Shown here: piece after piece, positions 1-9,686 of the stretch
Layout: each line of letters begins with the position of its first letter
How positions within the stretch are numbered: the stretch's first letter is position 1
From: Nitrosococcus watsonii C-113
GTDB lineage: Bacteria > Pseudomonadota > Gammaproteobacteria > Nitrosococcales > Nitrosococcaceae
Reading direction: 5' to 3'
Assembly: GCF_000143085.1 (NCBI RefSeq)
Contig: NC_014315.1
Span: 867,001-931,000 of the forward strand
DNA length: 64,000 bases
Notes under the pieces: generated by a model
The model's database searches: none
What the model was told of the DNA's origin: nothing
Seen by the model: the letters and a program-made list of their open reading frames with translations, nothing else
Program-made: the position numbers and the translations under genes

Positions 1-964
1 GACGTATCCAATCGGGGCGCGGTGTCAGCTTCGTGCCTTTGGGCAGGAGACCGCTTTCCAATTGGTGTTGGAAGATGGCTTCGCGGTAAACATCCCAGCC
101 CTCGTCAAAGGCTCCCTTGAAGGGCTCGCGCCACTTGGCCGGGGCCTGGTGCGGGGCATGCATCGCGCCGGGAGCGAAATACATGAAGAATGGCTTCTCT
201 GGCGCGACCGACTCGGAGAACTTCATCCGCGAGATCGCCCGGTCGGCCATGTCTGTGAGCAGATGATAACCTTCCTCTGGAGTCTTGTCGGGCTCAACCG
301 GCGTCGTGTTCTCGAAGAGTACCGGATAGTATTGGTCGGTTTCACCCGCGTTAAATCCGTAGAAATAATCGAATCCCAGCCCGGTCGGCCAACGGTCGAA
401 TGGCCCCGCCACAGTGGTTTCCCAATCGGGTGTGTTGTGGTTTTTTCCATACCACCAGGTGGTATAGCCATTGCCCTTGAGCACCCGGCCGATGGTGGCG
501 GTCTGTTTCTGAATCAGGGTCGAGTAGCTCGGGAAGCCCGTCGCCCATTCCATCAAGTACCCATTGCCAGCGACATGGTGATTGCGACCAGTCAGCAGGG
601 CGGCGCGGGTCGGACCACAGATCGCCGTAGTGTGGAAGCGCGTGTATTTCAATCCCTCGGCAGCGAGTTGATCCAGCGCCGGGGTTGGAATCTGGCCACC
701 GAAGGTGCTCGTCTGGCCGAACCCAACATCATCGAGCATGATGACGACCACGTTGGGCGCTCCTTCCGGCGCGGCGACCGGTTCCTGCCAGTCCATTTCG
801 GAAACTTTGTAGTTCTCGCCGATCTTGCCTTTGAATGGGGAAAGTGGAATCGGCAAGCGGGATCTGTCGGGCCATTCCGCAGCGAATAGGGAGAAGGATA
901 GCAGTATAAAACAGCAGGCCGCCAGACCAGCGACTTGTGGGGATATGGTTTTCATTTTTCTCAT
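1..964 (-). CDS. Sulfatase family hydrolase, C-terminus outside window
   Basis: Type I sulfatase, which would remove sulfate esters in the periplasm. The frame opens at ATG 964 and runs off the left edge, so about 320 N-terminal residues are visible. Residues 1 to about 29 form a signal peptide with a hydrophobic core. A metal-binding region [10 protein letters not shown] lies near residues 72-80. [12 protein letters not shown] follows, where Cys116 fits the CxPxR signature converted to formylglycine. A second ATG at 955 is a possible alternative start. A second sulfatase at 10474 carries a different signature (CTAGR), so the two are distinct enzymes. Family is confident; the substrate cannot be told. 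No sulfatase-maturing enzyme is seen in the window. Confidence 0.9.
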   Translation of the reverse strand, partial: MRKMKTISPQVAGLAACCFILLSFSLFAAEWPDRSRLPIPLSPFKGKIGENYKVSEMDWQEPVAAPEGAPNVVVIMLDDVGFGQTSTFGGQIPTPALDQLAAEGLKYTRFHTTAICGPTRAALLTGRNHHVAGNGYLMEWATGFPSYSTLIQKQTATIGRVLKGNGYTTWWYGKNHNTPDWETTVAGPFDRWPTGLGFDYFYGFNAGETDQYYPVLFENTTPVEPDKTPEEGYHLLTDMADRAISRMKFSESVAPEKPFFMYFAPGAMHAPHQAPAKWREPFKGAFDEGWDVYREAIFQHQLESGLLPKGTKLTPRPDWIR

Positions 965-1073
965 GGCACTCGGGGGTTTAGTGTAGTTCGGATTATTTTG
1001 GCGTTGAATCTACAAGCAATGGAAGATTTAGCCAAGTGGCTTGGGTGCAGGTAAAATTATATTTATTATTTCC

Positions 1074-2534
1074 TTAAAAGTTTAAGGCAGTCCTTAGGCC
1101 AAAGGCCCAAGTGGTATCGGTACGGGGTAGGGCGGAGTCGATCATTTGGGCATCGAGGGTGACATGGAACCAGGGTGTCATCGCAATATTGTAAAAAATC
1201 TCGCCCCCGATCTCATTGCCCACCCCCAAACCACGTAGCAGATCTGCATCGCTCATGCCTACATAGTACATGCCAGCACCCCACCTATCCTGTTGGCGGC
1301 TTGGGAATAATCCCTTGCCTCCTAATCCACCGGCTCCATGCCATTTCACGGGATTTGGATCGCCATCGGAAACTCCGAACCGAGCAAATAAACCCCAGCC
1401 CTTGCTGGAGTCTCCTTGGAGATATTGATGGGCATTGTAATAAAATGCCCAGGTGTCACTATCAGTCGAAGGAATCGACTGATTTTGCAAAATACTCCCA
1501 ATGAAGACCCGAGGGTCCTGAGCAATCTCAAGGCGGTTCCTGTTAATCCCATAGAGAAACCCGAAAACTTGCCCACCGGGGCGCTCGCCTAAGGTATGCT
1601 GGACACTCCATTCGGTGGAGAGGCTTGTCCCTTCATCCCGTTTAAAGGGATTCTCACCAGCAGCCTCCTCGCTATTGTAGGCGGATAAAGTCCCCGTAAT
1701 GTTTTTTTGGGGTAAAAAGATCATCCCTCCACCCAAGGTTACAGTGGGGGTAGAAGCAGCTTCTACCGGTGACATCAGAAAGGCGAGGTTCAAGAAATGG
1801 GTGTTGGAGCGGGCAGATCCGGCGATTTCATTGGCATCACCATCAAGGGTGTTAAGCAGGCCCCCAAAAAACCCCCATTTTTCACTCAGGAACTGGGTAA
1901 ACGTTAGCTCGGTTAGGGCTCCTACCTCTTCATCGAAACGGTCCTCGACGTTAGGAAACACGGCGTCGTTATTGATGGGCGAGACGGTGCCGGCACGCCG
2001 CACCACAGAGGTTCCAGCGCGTCCCCCCAGTCTTGCCTTAAAGAATCCACCCGGCCACCAACCAGCCTTGCCCGTATCCAGTTTCAACACCAGGTCTCCG
2101 GAGCCGGTATGACCAGTATCATCTTCATCAGAGAATTGCTGAAACAACGGTCCTTCAAGCCCTCCACCGGCTACTCCTTGGAAAGTGTAAGTGGCATCTA
2201 AATCCACCGTGAGCCCCCGGTTAGCCCATTGGTCGCGCAGCCCTCCCCAATGACCGGTAAGCTTTGGACGGGACCAGAAATTTCCCCCGAAAGTGGTATT
2301 GGGTGTAGTTAGTGTATCTGTGGCCGGCGTTTCAGCCGTTGGAGTTGTTGGCGGCGAGGACGAATCAGCGAGTGTGGATAACGATGCTGCCATCATTGCG
2401 CCGCCATACACAAAGACTATGGCGATCAGCCTGATTAGCCGTCCTTTTACGCCGGTAAGGTGTTGGTTCTCTCTTTTGGACAGCAGGCTATAAGCCAGCG
2501 CCAGCGGCTGGTTAACTAAAACCAGAAAATGCAT
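1074..2534 (-). CDS. OprB-family carbohydrate-selective porin
   Basis: Outer-membrane beta-barrel porin of the OprB type, expected to pass sugars or other small solutes. The mature part contains the family's opening pattern (LTGHWGGLRDQWANRGLTVD), many alternating strands, and ends in phenylalanine (TALNF), the usual terminal signal for barrel insertion. A hydrophobic segment near residues 33-57 looks like the signal peptide, but about 32 residues precede it if the ATG at 2534 is used, and no good ribosome site is visible there. The true N-terminus is therefore uncertain, although no better ATG or GTG exists in frame. The gene is monocistronic here and separated from its neighbours. The exact solute is unknown. 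Confidence 0.85.
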   Translation of the reverse strand: MHFLVLVNQPLALAYSLLSKRENQHLTGVKGRLIRLIAIVFVYGGAMMAASLSTLADSSSPPTTPTAETPATDTLTTPNTTFGGNFWSRPKLTGHWGGLRDQWANRGLTVDLDATYTFQGVAGGGLEGPLFQQFSDEDDTGHTGSGDLVLKLDTGKAGWWPGGFFKARLGGRAGTSVVRRAGTVSPINNDAVFPNVEDRFDEEVGALTELTFTQFLSEKWGFFGGLLNTLDGDANEIAGSARSNTHFLNLAFLMSPVEAASTPTVTLGGGMIFLPQKNITGTLSAYNSEEAAGENPFKRDEGTSLSTEWSVQHTLGERPGGQVFGFLYGINRNRLEIAQDPRVFIGSILQNQSIPSTDSDTWAFYYNAHQYLQGDSSKGWGLFARFGVSDGDPNPVKWHGAGGLGGKGLFPSRQQDRWGAGMYYVGMSDADLLRGLGVGNEIGGEIFYNIAMTPWFHVTLDAQMIDSALPRTDTTWAFGLRTALNF

Positions 2535-2989
2535 TGTTGTTTACTTTTTTTATTGACGAGGGCATTTGTATCAAAATTTATTTCGTAAAAACAAAATTGT
2601 ATCCTTTGAGTATTGCAAAGCGTAACTTAACACCGTACTAGAGTTAAAGGATATTTTTAAAAAGTCTTCCGCGCAAAGCGATCCTTTCATCGACTGGCCT
2701 GGGAAAAAATATGATTCTCTTTGTTTTTACTTAGAGCGTGTGGCCAATTAAGCCATATGATGGTAGCGGCGAGGTGTATGCCGCCGAGGAAGGAAGAAAA
2801 TCTCTCTTGAAAAACTATGCCCTTGGGCTTCTCCTTTGATTCTGACGGGTGAAGTAACCAGCACCCTTGGAGCAAGCCCCTCTACTACGATAATTGGAGA
2901 CAGAGGGGAGAGCTGTCATTGCTTCTTCTGCGCAGCGGCCAGGATAATTGGCGGCAGCCACTCCATTATTACGTACGACTACCATAATA
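2535..2989. other. Gene-poor stretch upstream of kinase relic
   Basis: About 450 bases between the porin start and the kinase remnant. The left part is AT-rich and probably holds the porin promoter. I see no convincing gene. A short minus-strand open frame (2687-2875) has a hydrophobic stretch that could be a transposase scrap, but it has no recognisable motif. Confidence 0.4.
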
Positions 2990-3583
2990 ATAAAAATTCC
3001 ACTGTCGCCGGAAATCTTGACGAAGTGCGTCATGCGTTGGCTGATATCATCGCCGATGATAAACGGGCAAGCGAGGTAATCCAGCGCCTTAGAGCATTCC
3101 TGAGAAAACGGGATCTAGAGCGATCTCTCCTCGACCTCAATCAACTCATTGGCGAAACGATAACTCTTGCCGAGGGCAGCTTGGCAAAAAAAGACATTTC
3201 GATAAGGTTGAAATTGCTCCCGACCTCCCTTTTGTAGAGGGCGATTCCGTTCAGTTGCAACAGGTTCTTTTGAATTTGGTGTGCAACAGTTTCGAAGCCA
3301 TGGGTAATGAAAAAAAACGTTCCTCGGTATTGATAGCGCGAACCTGCGGGAAACCCTAAAACGGGTGATGGTATCGCTCCGGGATACCGGCGTCGGGTTT
3401 GAACCAACGCTTACGGAGCGCATATTCGATCCCTTTTTTACCACCAAGTCTCAGGGTCTGGGAGTAGGACTGACCATCAGCCGTTCTATCATTGAAGCCC
3501 GTCATGGCCGCTTATGGGCAATTTCTAGCCCTGATCAGGGCACGATCTTGAATTTCACTTTACCAGTGGTCCGTGCGGATTAA
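2990..3583 (+). pseudogene. Histidine kinase remnant with two frameshifts
   Basis: Remains of a sensor histidine kinase of the FixL/NodV-like type. The dimerisation part reads LDEVRHALADIIADDKRASE in the first frame to about 3205. After an apparent one-base loss near 3210 the sense continues in another frame as FVEGDSVQLQQVLLNLVCN (N-box). A second shift between about 3310 and 3360 leads to VSLRDTGVGFEPTLTERIFD and FFTTKSQGLGVGLTISRSII (G1, F and G2 boxes), ending at 3583. The conserved phosphoacceptor histidine and the sensor domain are missing from the left end. With two shifts and no N-terminus it cannot work as a kinase. Family identity is firm from the ATPase boxes. Confidence 0.85.
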
Positions 3584-3709
3584 GTTATCATTTCTATTCA
3601 ACCGGGGGGCTGGTTGACTGATATTAGTTCAAAGTCCTATATCCTGCTGGTTTGGAATGTGCTAAATTTCCCTCTATCCGCTGAACTTAATAATAAGGAG
3701 AATTTCGAT

Positions 3710-4273
3710 ATGTCCACTAAAATACTGCTAAGCTTGTTTCTTGCCACCGGAGTGGCGCTGATGGGTTGCCAAAGCACAGGCGATACTTCCTCTAATCTGT
3801 CCGAGGCAGCCGAGATTGATCGCGAGGCGGTCGCAGCCCTCAAAACGCTTTACGAAACCTCCCCCTCCGCCAAGATGTTATCGACCCAGGCAAAAGCAGT
3901 TTTAATCTTCCCCACCATCACCAAGGCTGGTTTCATTGGTGCGGGAAAGTACGGTAAGGGCGCCTTGCGCGAGCACGGTAAAACGGTTGCTTATTACGAT
4001 ATCATCGCCGGTTCCTTTGGCTTTCAGGCCGGTGTCCAGAAATATAGCTACGCGCTTTTTTTCATGACCGATAAGGCTCTCAACTATCTTGATGCCAGCA
4101 AGGGCTGGGAGATTGGTACGGGTCCTAACATTGTGGTGGTCGATTCTGGCGTGGCCAAGAATCTTAGCTCGACAACCGCTAGGGAAGGCGTCTATTCATT
4201 CATTTTCGGCGAAAAAGGACTTATGGCGGGTATTGATCTGGAGGGTTCCAAGATTAGCCGGATTAATCCCTAG
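3710..4273 (+). CDS. Ysc84/SYLF-domain lipoprotein
   Basis: Exported lipid-binding-type protein with a Ysc84 (SYLF) domain covering most of the chain. ATG 3710 was chosen over an upstream in-frame start at 3614 because AAGGAG sits nine bases before it and because it begins a lipoprotein signal: MSTKILLSLFLATGVALMGC, with Cys20 as the lipidation site. The domain contains AKAVLIFPTITKAGFIGAGK and a later GWEIGTGPNIVVVDSG, both typical. Bacterial members are periplasmic or membrane-anchored proteins of uncertain function, probably binding phospholipid. It stands alone between a kinase relic and a non-coding stretch. Confidence 0.88.
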   Translation: MSTKILLSLFLATGVALMGCQSTGDTSSNLSEAAEIDREAVAALKTLYETSPSAKMLSTQAKAVLIFPTITKAGFIGAGKYGKGALREHGKTVAYYDIIAGSFGFQAGVQKYSYALFFMTDKALNYLDASKGWEIGTGPNIVVVDSGVAKNLSSTTAREGVYSFIFGEKGLMAGIDLEGSKISRINP

Positions 4274-4919
4274 CTGCGGAAATTCTGGAGCTTGGAGGCT
4301 GCAAGACTCTAGAATCCAGAAATCCATGGTGGTTTTTGTTGTGCTGCTGGTGGTGCCGCTCAGGCTACTTCAAGGTTATGCCTCTCCGCTGCGGCGGGAT
4401 GAGGCTCTCCCCTGGTATTGAGCGAGGAAGTGGGGATTCCCGATGCCACCACCCGAGAAGAGCCAGAGTCCATCAAAAGTGAGCAGGCCCGCCTGGCATC
4501 CATAAGCCATGAGGGTCTGCTTATGCTTTGATATTCCTCGTTATCTCCGACGGCACTGGATTTTTGATGGCTGGATAATCGTTGGGCAGCCCTCTCCAGT
4601 TTAAAACAGGCGGCAAATCCCGTCAGAAAATGCATACTAGGGTGGGTCTATCGCCAGCTATGTTTGCTCTGTAATGTCAGGCTGGATGTACTCTAGGTCC
4701 AGGTAAAACGTAATATCTTGAACACCGCCCAACGGGCTATTTTGCCTCTCATTCAATCCCAGGGCATAGAGTGATCTATCCCGATTTTTCATGCCGGTTC
4801 GGTAGGATAGAGTTGGTTTCGCCTAGCCTACATAACCTCTGAGTGCCATGCATAGCAACTGAACGAGATAGCCACTGCTCCTGGCGCAAAATAGAAAATA
4901 GCTTTGTAGAGAATAGAAA
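4274..4919. other. Intergenic stretch, no supported gene
   Basis: About 645 bases without a convincing gene. A minus-strand frame at 4360-4635 (91 codons) has no recognisable domain. Another at 4658-4792, also minus, gives a 44-residue product with a coding-like tail (GVQDITFYLDLEYIQPD) and a stop just upstream of its frame, so it may be the end of a decayed gene. Nothing else stands out. Confidence 0.35.
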
Positions 4920-6290
4920 ATGGCTTTGAGCGATGTAATGGGTCATCCTCAGCGGAGGCTGCTTTGCTCGGTATTACTGATCAATGCGATGATACTAACA
5001 GCAGGCTGTGCAGGCTTGGGAAAAGGTATCACCGAAGCCATCATCAGTAGAGGCCAGGAGGAAGCGCAACCCCTGGGGTGCGAGATACGAGGGCAGGCAT
5101 TTACCGGCCTGGAAAACTATATGTTTCGCCAGGATGCCCTGCCTCCTCTCGGTACATTCAACGGTGAACGGCCCGCTCTCAAGGTGCTCATGGTTCACGG
5201 TATCGGTACCCACCAGCCAGGCTATGCTCTTGAACTTGCCGAGAATCTGGCCAAGGCCATGGATCTTGATGTTACCGCGGAAAACACCAAAGATTTGACC
5301 CTCCTTTCTCCCTCGCCCGAAGAATTTGCAGCGGTACCGAAATACCATCCTGATCCTATCGATTGGCCTGATGAGTTGGGTACCCTACGCCTGTATCGCT
5401 ATTGGAACAAGGCGGGAACCCGAGAACTTCTTTTCTACGAACTAACCTGGTCGCCCATCTCCGAGCCTGAAAAGACGACTCTCATCTACGACTCCTCTGG
5501 CGAGTACGAGTATCGGCGCGCCAATATTAATCAGCAGCTAAAAGAATTCGTCAACAATTATACCGTTGACCCTCTCATTTACGCTGGCAATCTCCGCGAG
5601 CCCATCCAAGCTTCCGTGGGTCAGTCTATCTGCTGGATGTTTAATACCAAGTGGTCGGACTTTCCCCATGGGACTGCCGCCCGATGCTCAGATTTTGCCA
5701 GCGCGGGGATGGACATGGAGGATGACTATGTCATGATGAGCCATAGCTTGGGCAGTCGAATCGTGCTTGATGCCCTCAACCGTATGGCTAAACTGCTTAC
5801 TTACCTCCCGGACATAGAAGGGATTAGAAAAGCTTGGCAAGAGCGGGAAATCCCTATTTTCATGCTCTCCAACCAGCTTCCCTTGCTCCAGCTAGGACGT
5901 GGCCCTCCGGAGATTGCGAACCAAACCGCCGAATACTGCAAACCCACGGGAAATCATTATGCAAAGCGATATTTCAGGGAGACCCGCTTTGTCGCCTTCA
6001 GTGATCCCAACGATATCCTAAGCTACGGCATCCCGCCAAGTTTTGAGGAGGAGTTTATAGATTCCCGCATCTGTCCTCGCCTGATCAATGTCCTTGTTAA
6101 CGTTGCTCCTGCCCAGGATCTTTTTGGGCTGGGTGAATTGGCAAATCCTCTCGCCGCCCATGACGGCTATAAGCGTGACGAGCGGGTGATTGCACTGATA
6201 ACCCGGGGGATCGGAACCACTGCAGCCGCTCCCGTGGTTAAGGAAAATTGCAAATGGATGGAAACACGGCCCGTTGAGAAAGCACCTTAA
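4920..6290 (+). CDS. Alpha/beta hydrolase-fold lipoprotein
   Basis: Predicted membrane-anchored serine hydrolase, 456 residues. The N-terminus is a lipoprotein signal ending in MILTAGCAG, so Cys29 would be lipidated. An oxyanion-type segment LKVLMVHGIGTHQPGY lies near residues 88-103. MMSHSLGSR (serine near residue 277) resembles a nucleophile elbow, although the first small residue is Met-Ser rather than Gly. The chain is longer than simple lipases, with several insertions. The substrate is unknown; an esterase or lipase role is a guess from the fold. No partner gene is coupled to it, and the next gene starts about 300 bases further on. Confidence 0.7.
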   Translation: MALSDVMGHPQRRLLCSVLLINAMILTAGCAGLGKGITEAIISRGQEEAQPLGCEIRGQAFTGLENYMFRQDALPPLGTFNGERPALKVLMVHGIGTHQPGYALELAENLAKAMDLDVTAENTKDLTLLSPSPEEFAAVPKYHPDPIDWPDELGTLRLYRYWNKAGTRELLFYELTWSPISEPEKTTLIYDSSGEYEYRRANINQQLKEFVNNYTVDPLIYAGNLREPIQASVGQSICWMFNTKWSDFPHGTAARCSDFASAGMDMEDDYVMMSHSLGSRIVLDALNRMAKLLTYLPDIEGIRKAWQEREIPIFMLSNQLPLLQLGRGPPEIANQTAEYCKPTGNHYAKRYFRETRFVAFSDPNDILSYGIPPSFEEEFIDSRICPRLINVLVNVAPAQDLFGLGELANPLAAHDGYKRDERVIALITRGIGTTAAAPVVKENCKWMETRPVEKAP

Positions 6291-6448
6291 GCTATGGTTT
6301 TCCCGCCCCCGTATCGCGTTGATTAAGCAGACCTGGGCAGATACCACCTCGCAAGAAGAAAATAGCAGCTCTCCTTGCCCCCCAATATAAAAATGAAACC
6401 TAAATTTGTATCTTTATGCTACCCGTCGTGCTTACGGGAGAGTAACTA

Positions 6449-6498
6449 GAGTTTGATCGTGGCTGATTCTAATTTTGTTTCTATAAAACCTCATCAAC
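6449..6498 (+). repeat. Partial copy of a three-copy dispersed repeat
   Basis: About 50 bases resembling the left end of the longer repeats at 54303-54586 (same strand) and 41678-41934 (opposite strand). The shared pattern is GAGTTT..TCRTGGCTGATT..A.TTTTGTT followed by TATAAAACCTCATC. Similarity stops near 6498, so this is a fragment. Confidence 0.6.
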
Positions 6499-6586
6499 CC
6501 AGTGACTTCACCGGCCCTTGCACTGGGTTCACTATTTCATTGCGCGGCCTCGCCAGGGGATCGTTCACCGTTTATGGAGAATTCCA

Positions 6587-7450
6587 ATGTTAGTTTGTAA
6601 TCTGAAAGGGAATACCTTGTTTCTGTTGCTGCTGGCCACAACAGTCTTAATATTTCCCATGATTCCTGGTAAAACGCAAGCCGATAGCGCTCAAGATTTA
6701 GCACAAGCAGTTCAGAATCCGGTTGCCTCTTTAATTACGGTTCCCTTTCAGAACAATATAGGTTTTGGTGCCGGTCCGGATGATGATGTCATTAATATTC
6801 TTAATATCCAGCCGGTTATCCCCGTCAAGATTGGCAACTGGAATATTATCAACCGGCTTATCATGCCTCTCATCTATCTGCCAGAAACCAGAATCGAGCT
6901 GCCTGTACAGCCGGGCGAACAGAGCGAGGTGCTTACTTTCAATAGTGAATTTGGCGTGGGTGATATTAATTACACGTCATTTTTGTCTCCTGCTCAGCCT
7001 GGCAAGGTGATCTGGGGTATCGGGCCGTCATTCAATTTTAATACGGCTACAGACGATCACCTGGGTAGCGGTAAATGGAGCGCGGGACCCTCTGTGGTTA
7101 TCCTCACTCAGCCTTCGCCTTGGACTATCGGCGTACTTGCCCGCCAGCTATGGTCATTCGCCGGCGATGATGGGCGCAGCGGCGTCAGCCAGTTTCTCAT
7201 GCAGCCTTTTCTTGCCTATCAACTTGGCGATGGTTGGGCTCTCAGTTCAGCGCCTATAATGACTTCAAACTGGAATGCAGATGGTGGTAATGGCTGGACC
7301 GTGCCCCTAGGTGGTGGCGTCAACCGAGTGTTTACCCTTGGCAAACAGCCGCTCAATGCCAGCGTACAAGCCTACTATAATGTAGAAAGACCAAAATTTG
7401 CTCCAGAGTGGACCTTGCGTTTACAGCTAAACTTGTTGTTCCCGAAATAA
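6587..7450 (+). CDS. Outer-membrane beta-barrel, transporter-like protein
   Basis: Exported barrel-like protein of about 287 residues. ATG 6587 has GGAGA seven bases before it and starts a signal peptide (LFLLLLATTVLIFPMIPGKTQA); an upstream in-frame start at 6518 would only add an atypical leader. The mature chain has the pattern NPVASLITVPFQNNIGFG, then repeated amphipathic strands rich in Trp, Asn and Gly, and a C-terminal LRLQLNLLFPK. This matches proteins usually annotated simply as transporter or neuromedin-U-like outer-membrane proteins. No experimental function can be assigned. It is transcribed alone; a small hairpin (7469-7485) follows the stop. Confidence 0.72.
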   Translation: MLVCNLKGNTLFLLLLATTVLIFPMIPGKTQADSAQDLAQAVQNPVASLITVPFQNNIGFGAGPDDDVINILNIQPVIPVKIGNWNIINRLIMPLIYLPETRIELPVQPGEQSEVLTFNSEFGVGDINYTSFLSPAQPGKVIWGIGPSFNFNTATDDHLGSGKWSAGPSVVILTQPSPWTIGVLARQLWSFAGDDGRSGVSQFLMQPFLAYQLGDGWALSSAPIMTSNWNADGGNGWTVPLGGGVNRVFTLGKQPLNASVQAYYNVERPKFAPEWTLRLQLNLLFPK

Positions 7451-7667
7451 ACGAGTTTATAATCATTGGAGATCAGGCTGATCTCATCATGAGTAAAGAC
7501 AACTAGAGGCTGCTTTGGACGGTAACGATCTTTACACGCACAATAATCCATAATGGAAATTTGCACTGCCGATGTTCTGTTTAATTTAAAAAGCGTATAA
7601 GTTGTGCGGGCTGACTCTATAAGCAATAAAAAATAACCTGACATTGATACCGGGAGGCAACGACGAT

Positions 7668-8246
7668 ATGTCCAAGATCTGCAAAAAATTTGGCGTCATC
7701 GTGTTGATGATAGCGCTGGCCAGCGCCTGCGCGACGACGATTAAGGGCAGGAGCGATTATAATCCGGCGGTTAATTTCGCTGACTACCACACTTTTTCAT
7801 GGATAGGGGATAGCCCTCTCATCAGCGCGCCGTCGGGCATGAATCCGATCAACGTACAGCGTATTATGGATGAGATCAGGCACGATCTGACCGCCAAGGG
7901 CTATCGTTTCGTCCACGATCAGACTGAGGCGGATTTTGTCGTCAGCTTCACGATCGGCACGCGGGATAAGATCAATATTGACTCATACCCAGCTGCTTAT
8001 GGTGGCTACTGGGGCTGGGGCGGGCGTTACTATGGCGGTACGGGGATGATGGCGACGGATGTCGAAACCTATACCGAGGGTGTGCTAGCCATCGATATCT
8101 TCGATGTTGCTACCCACCAGCCAGCTTGGCATGGGTGGGCGGCGGAGCCGATTACGAACTCAGTACGTGAAAATCCAAGCCCGGTTATTGCGGAGGCAGT
8201 CGCGGCGATTCTCTCGAATTTCCCGCCGCAGCAAGCAGGCAGCTAA
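7668..8246 (+). CDS. DUF4136 lipoprotein
   Basis: Small lipoprotein of the DUF4136 family. ATG 7668 is preferred over the upstream TTG at 7644 because GGGAGG lies eleven bases before it and the signal peptide begins there: MSKICKKFGVIVLMIALASA followed by Cys21. Family features visible are YNPAVNFADYHTFSW near the start, the central DLTAKGYRFVHDQTEADFVV and a Gly/Tyr/Trp-rich segment (GGYWGWGGRYYGG). The family is widespread in Proteobacteria envelopes and its function is unknown. A strong intrinsic terminator begins 22 bases after the stop, so it is likely a single-gene unit. Confidence 0.88.
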   Translation: MSKICKKFGVIVLMIALASACATTIKGRSDYNPAVNFADYHTFSWIGDSPLISAPSGMNPINVQRIMDEIRHDLTAKGYRFVHDQTEADFVVSFTIGTRDKINIDSYPAAYGGYWGWGGRYYGGTGMMATDVETYTEGVLAIDIFDVATHQPAWHGWAAEPITNSVRENPSPVIAEAVAAILSNFPPQQAGS

Positions 8247-8268
8247 GCCGCAACCGGCCAGATACACA

Positions 8269-8301
8269 CGGTGGTCCGAAAGGGCCACCGCGTTCTTTTT
8301 T
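8269..8301 (+). terminator. Intrinsic terminator after DUF4136 gene
   Basis: A nine-base-pair stem (CGGTGGTCC with GGGCCACCG, one G-T wobble) is closed by a GAAA tetraloop and followed by CGTTCTTTTTT. It is a textbook rho-independent terminator for the gene ending at 8246, and it protects the oppositely oriented channel gene ending at 8342. Confidence 0.88.
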
Positions 8302-8341
8302 CCCCTTGGAATAGAAGGGGCTGGGTAGATTCTTGCTAGCA

Positions 8342-9472
8342 TCACCCAAGTGCAAACCACCCCAATAACAATAGAAACGCCGCCGGAAAGGCGCCTCGCG
8401 CCCACAAGTCTACCCGTTTGGCCATCAGGTCACGATTAGTGGCGGCAAGGTAGGAAGCCATGACTATACTTAACAGCGCTAGAAATACAAGTAAGGTACT
8501 GCTGACCGAGAAGTAATCCATACGGGTCATATAGGGCAAGCGGGGAAGCAAGCTTGCGATCACAAAGCGGTGGGCAATCAGGGTCAGTATGGAGCTAGTG
8601 GCAATCCCAATCCGCACGCCAATTTGGTCGCGCTCGAGCCAGAAGCCTGCCCAAGACATGGCCACTACCACGATTAGCGGCAGCAATACCTGCCAGATAT
8701 AGTACCCCACATAGCGTTTGGCCTCGAAGTGAAAGACAAAGCCTGCCGTGCGGATTTCCGGGATAGGTTGATAGGGCGACGCCACCGCCTTGTAGCTTAC
8801 AATTTTCCAGTCTGGCAGGGAGAGATCCTTGGCAATAGATCCGCCGATCAAGGTCGGATCAAATCGTGGAGCGTCAGGCACGAATTCCAGTTCGCCAGCG
8901 CCATAAGCAGTGGATGCGAAATGAATTGTAAAGCCGTGCTGGTCCATGGGAAAGTCTGTTAGTTTCAGTGGCTGGGACAGCTTTCCACTAAAACGCTGAC
9001 GGTAGAAGACATTCCCATCGGGATCTACCTGAACGATTTCGGGCAGAGACTTCCATATCATCCCTTGCCGATTGGCGATTATTAACTGCGGATTCCAAAT
9101 CTCTTCCAGATCAATCCGCCGAGACGCCCCTTGTGGGTTGGCAAGGCATTTATCTTTCCAGCGCAGGCGCAGATAAATATTCGCCGCAAAGTTTTGATTG
9201 ACATCGTCAATAGCGTCGATGTCCAATATAAACATAAAGAAGTGGACCTTAGTTGGCTTTCTTCGTTGGTCCAGGCAGTTAGTTTTGAGCCCTTCTTTTG
9301 CCGCCGTTTCCTTGGCGGTTTTCTCCACCGCCTTCTCAACCTCTGATTCGGCCAACTTTTGCGAGTCTACGCCATCAGCGCAGAACCCGATGGCGGGCAG
9401 TAAAAATATAAAAGAGATCAAAGCCTGCTGAATAGCAGGTAAGGGGTTTCTTTTATTACTAATCGCCATCAT
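8342..9472 (-). CDS. Prokaryotic pentameric ligand-gated ion channel
   Basis: Member of the Cys-loop receptor superfamily, like the bacterial channels GLIC and ELIC. After a signal peptide (residues about 12-32) comes a charged helix-like stretch, then a beta-sandwich ligand domain with IWNPQLIIANRQG and DFPMDQHGFTIHF, the conserved FPxD loop. As in other prokaryotic members, the loop lacks the flanking cysteine pair. Four membrane helices follow: M1 YYIWQVLLPLIVVVAMSW, M2 GIATSSILTLIAHRFVIASL, M3 after PYMTRMDYFS, and M4 at the extreme C-terminus. The length of 376 fits the family plus a linker. It would form a homopentameric pore in the inner membrane. Ligand and ion selectivity cannot be read from the sequence. 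Confidence 0.93.
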   Translation of the reverse strand: MMAISNKRNPLPAIQQALISFIFLLPAIGFCADGVDSQKLAESEVEKAVEKTAKETAAKEGLKTNCLDQRRKPTKVHFFMFILDIDAIDDVNQNFAANIYLRLRWKDKCLANPQGASRRIDLEEIWNPQLIIANRQGMIWKSLPEIVQVDPDGNVFYRQRFSGKLSQPLKLTDFPMDQHGFTIHFASTAYGAGELEFVPDAPRFDPTLIGGSIAKDLSLPDWKIVSYKAVASPYQPIPEIRTAGFVFHFEAKRYVGYYIWQVLLPLIVVVAMSWAGFWLERDQIGVRIGIATSSILTLIAHRFVIASLLPRLPYMTRMDYFSVSSTLLVFLALLSIVMASYLAATNRDLMAKRVDLWARGAFPAAFLLLLGWFALG

Positions 9473-9686
9473 GGGGCATCTCCCATTACTGTTATGCCAG
9501 ATAGCTTATTATTAAGGTCCACTTCCGAACGATTTTATTGCTCTTCAAGGTTATCGAAGAAGATCGGAAGGGGAGATTTGGGATGGACGGTTTATCCTTT
9601 TCCAGCCTTCTCGGTTTCCTCGGATACCTTCCAGATGCTATCGAATGTTATATCCTTGGGGTGCATAAATAACAACCGGGAGGAGG

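Noticed and set aside
62-889. Plus-strand open frame of 275 codons
   Set aside because: It is the shadow of the sulfatase coded on the minus strand, whose signature motifs are clear.
2687-2875. Minus-strand frame resembling a transposase end
   Set aside because: Only a hydrophobic stretch supports this; no catalytic block or terminal repeats are visible.
7469-7485. Hairpin GAGATCA-GGC-TGATCTC after the barrel gene
   Set aside because: Short stem and no T-tract; not called as a terminator.
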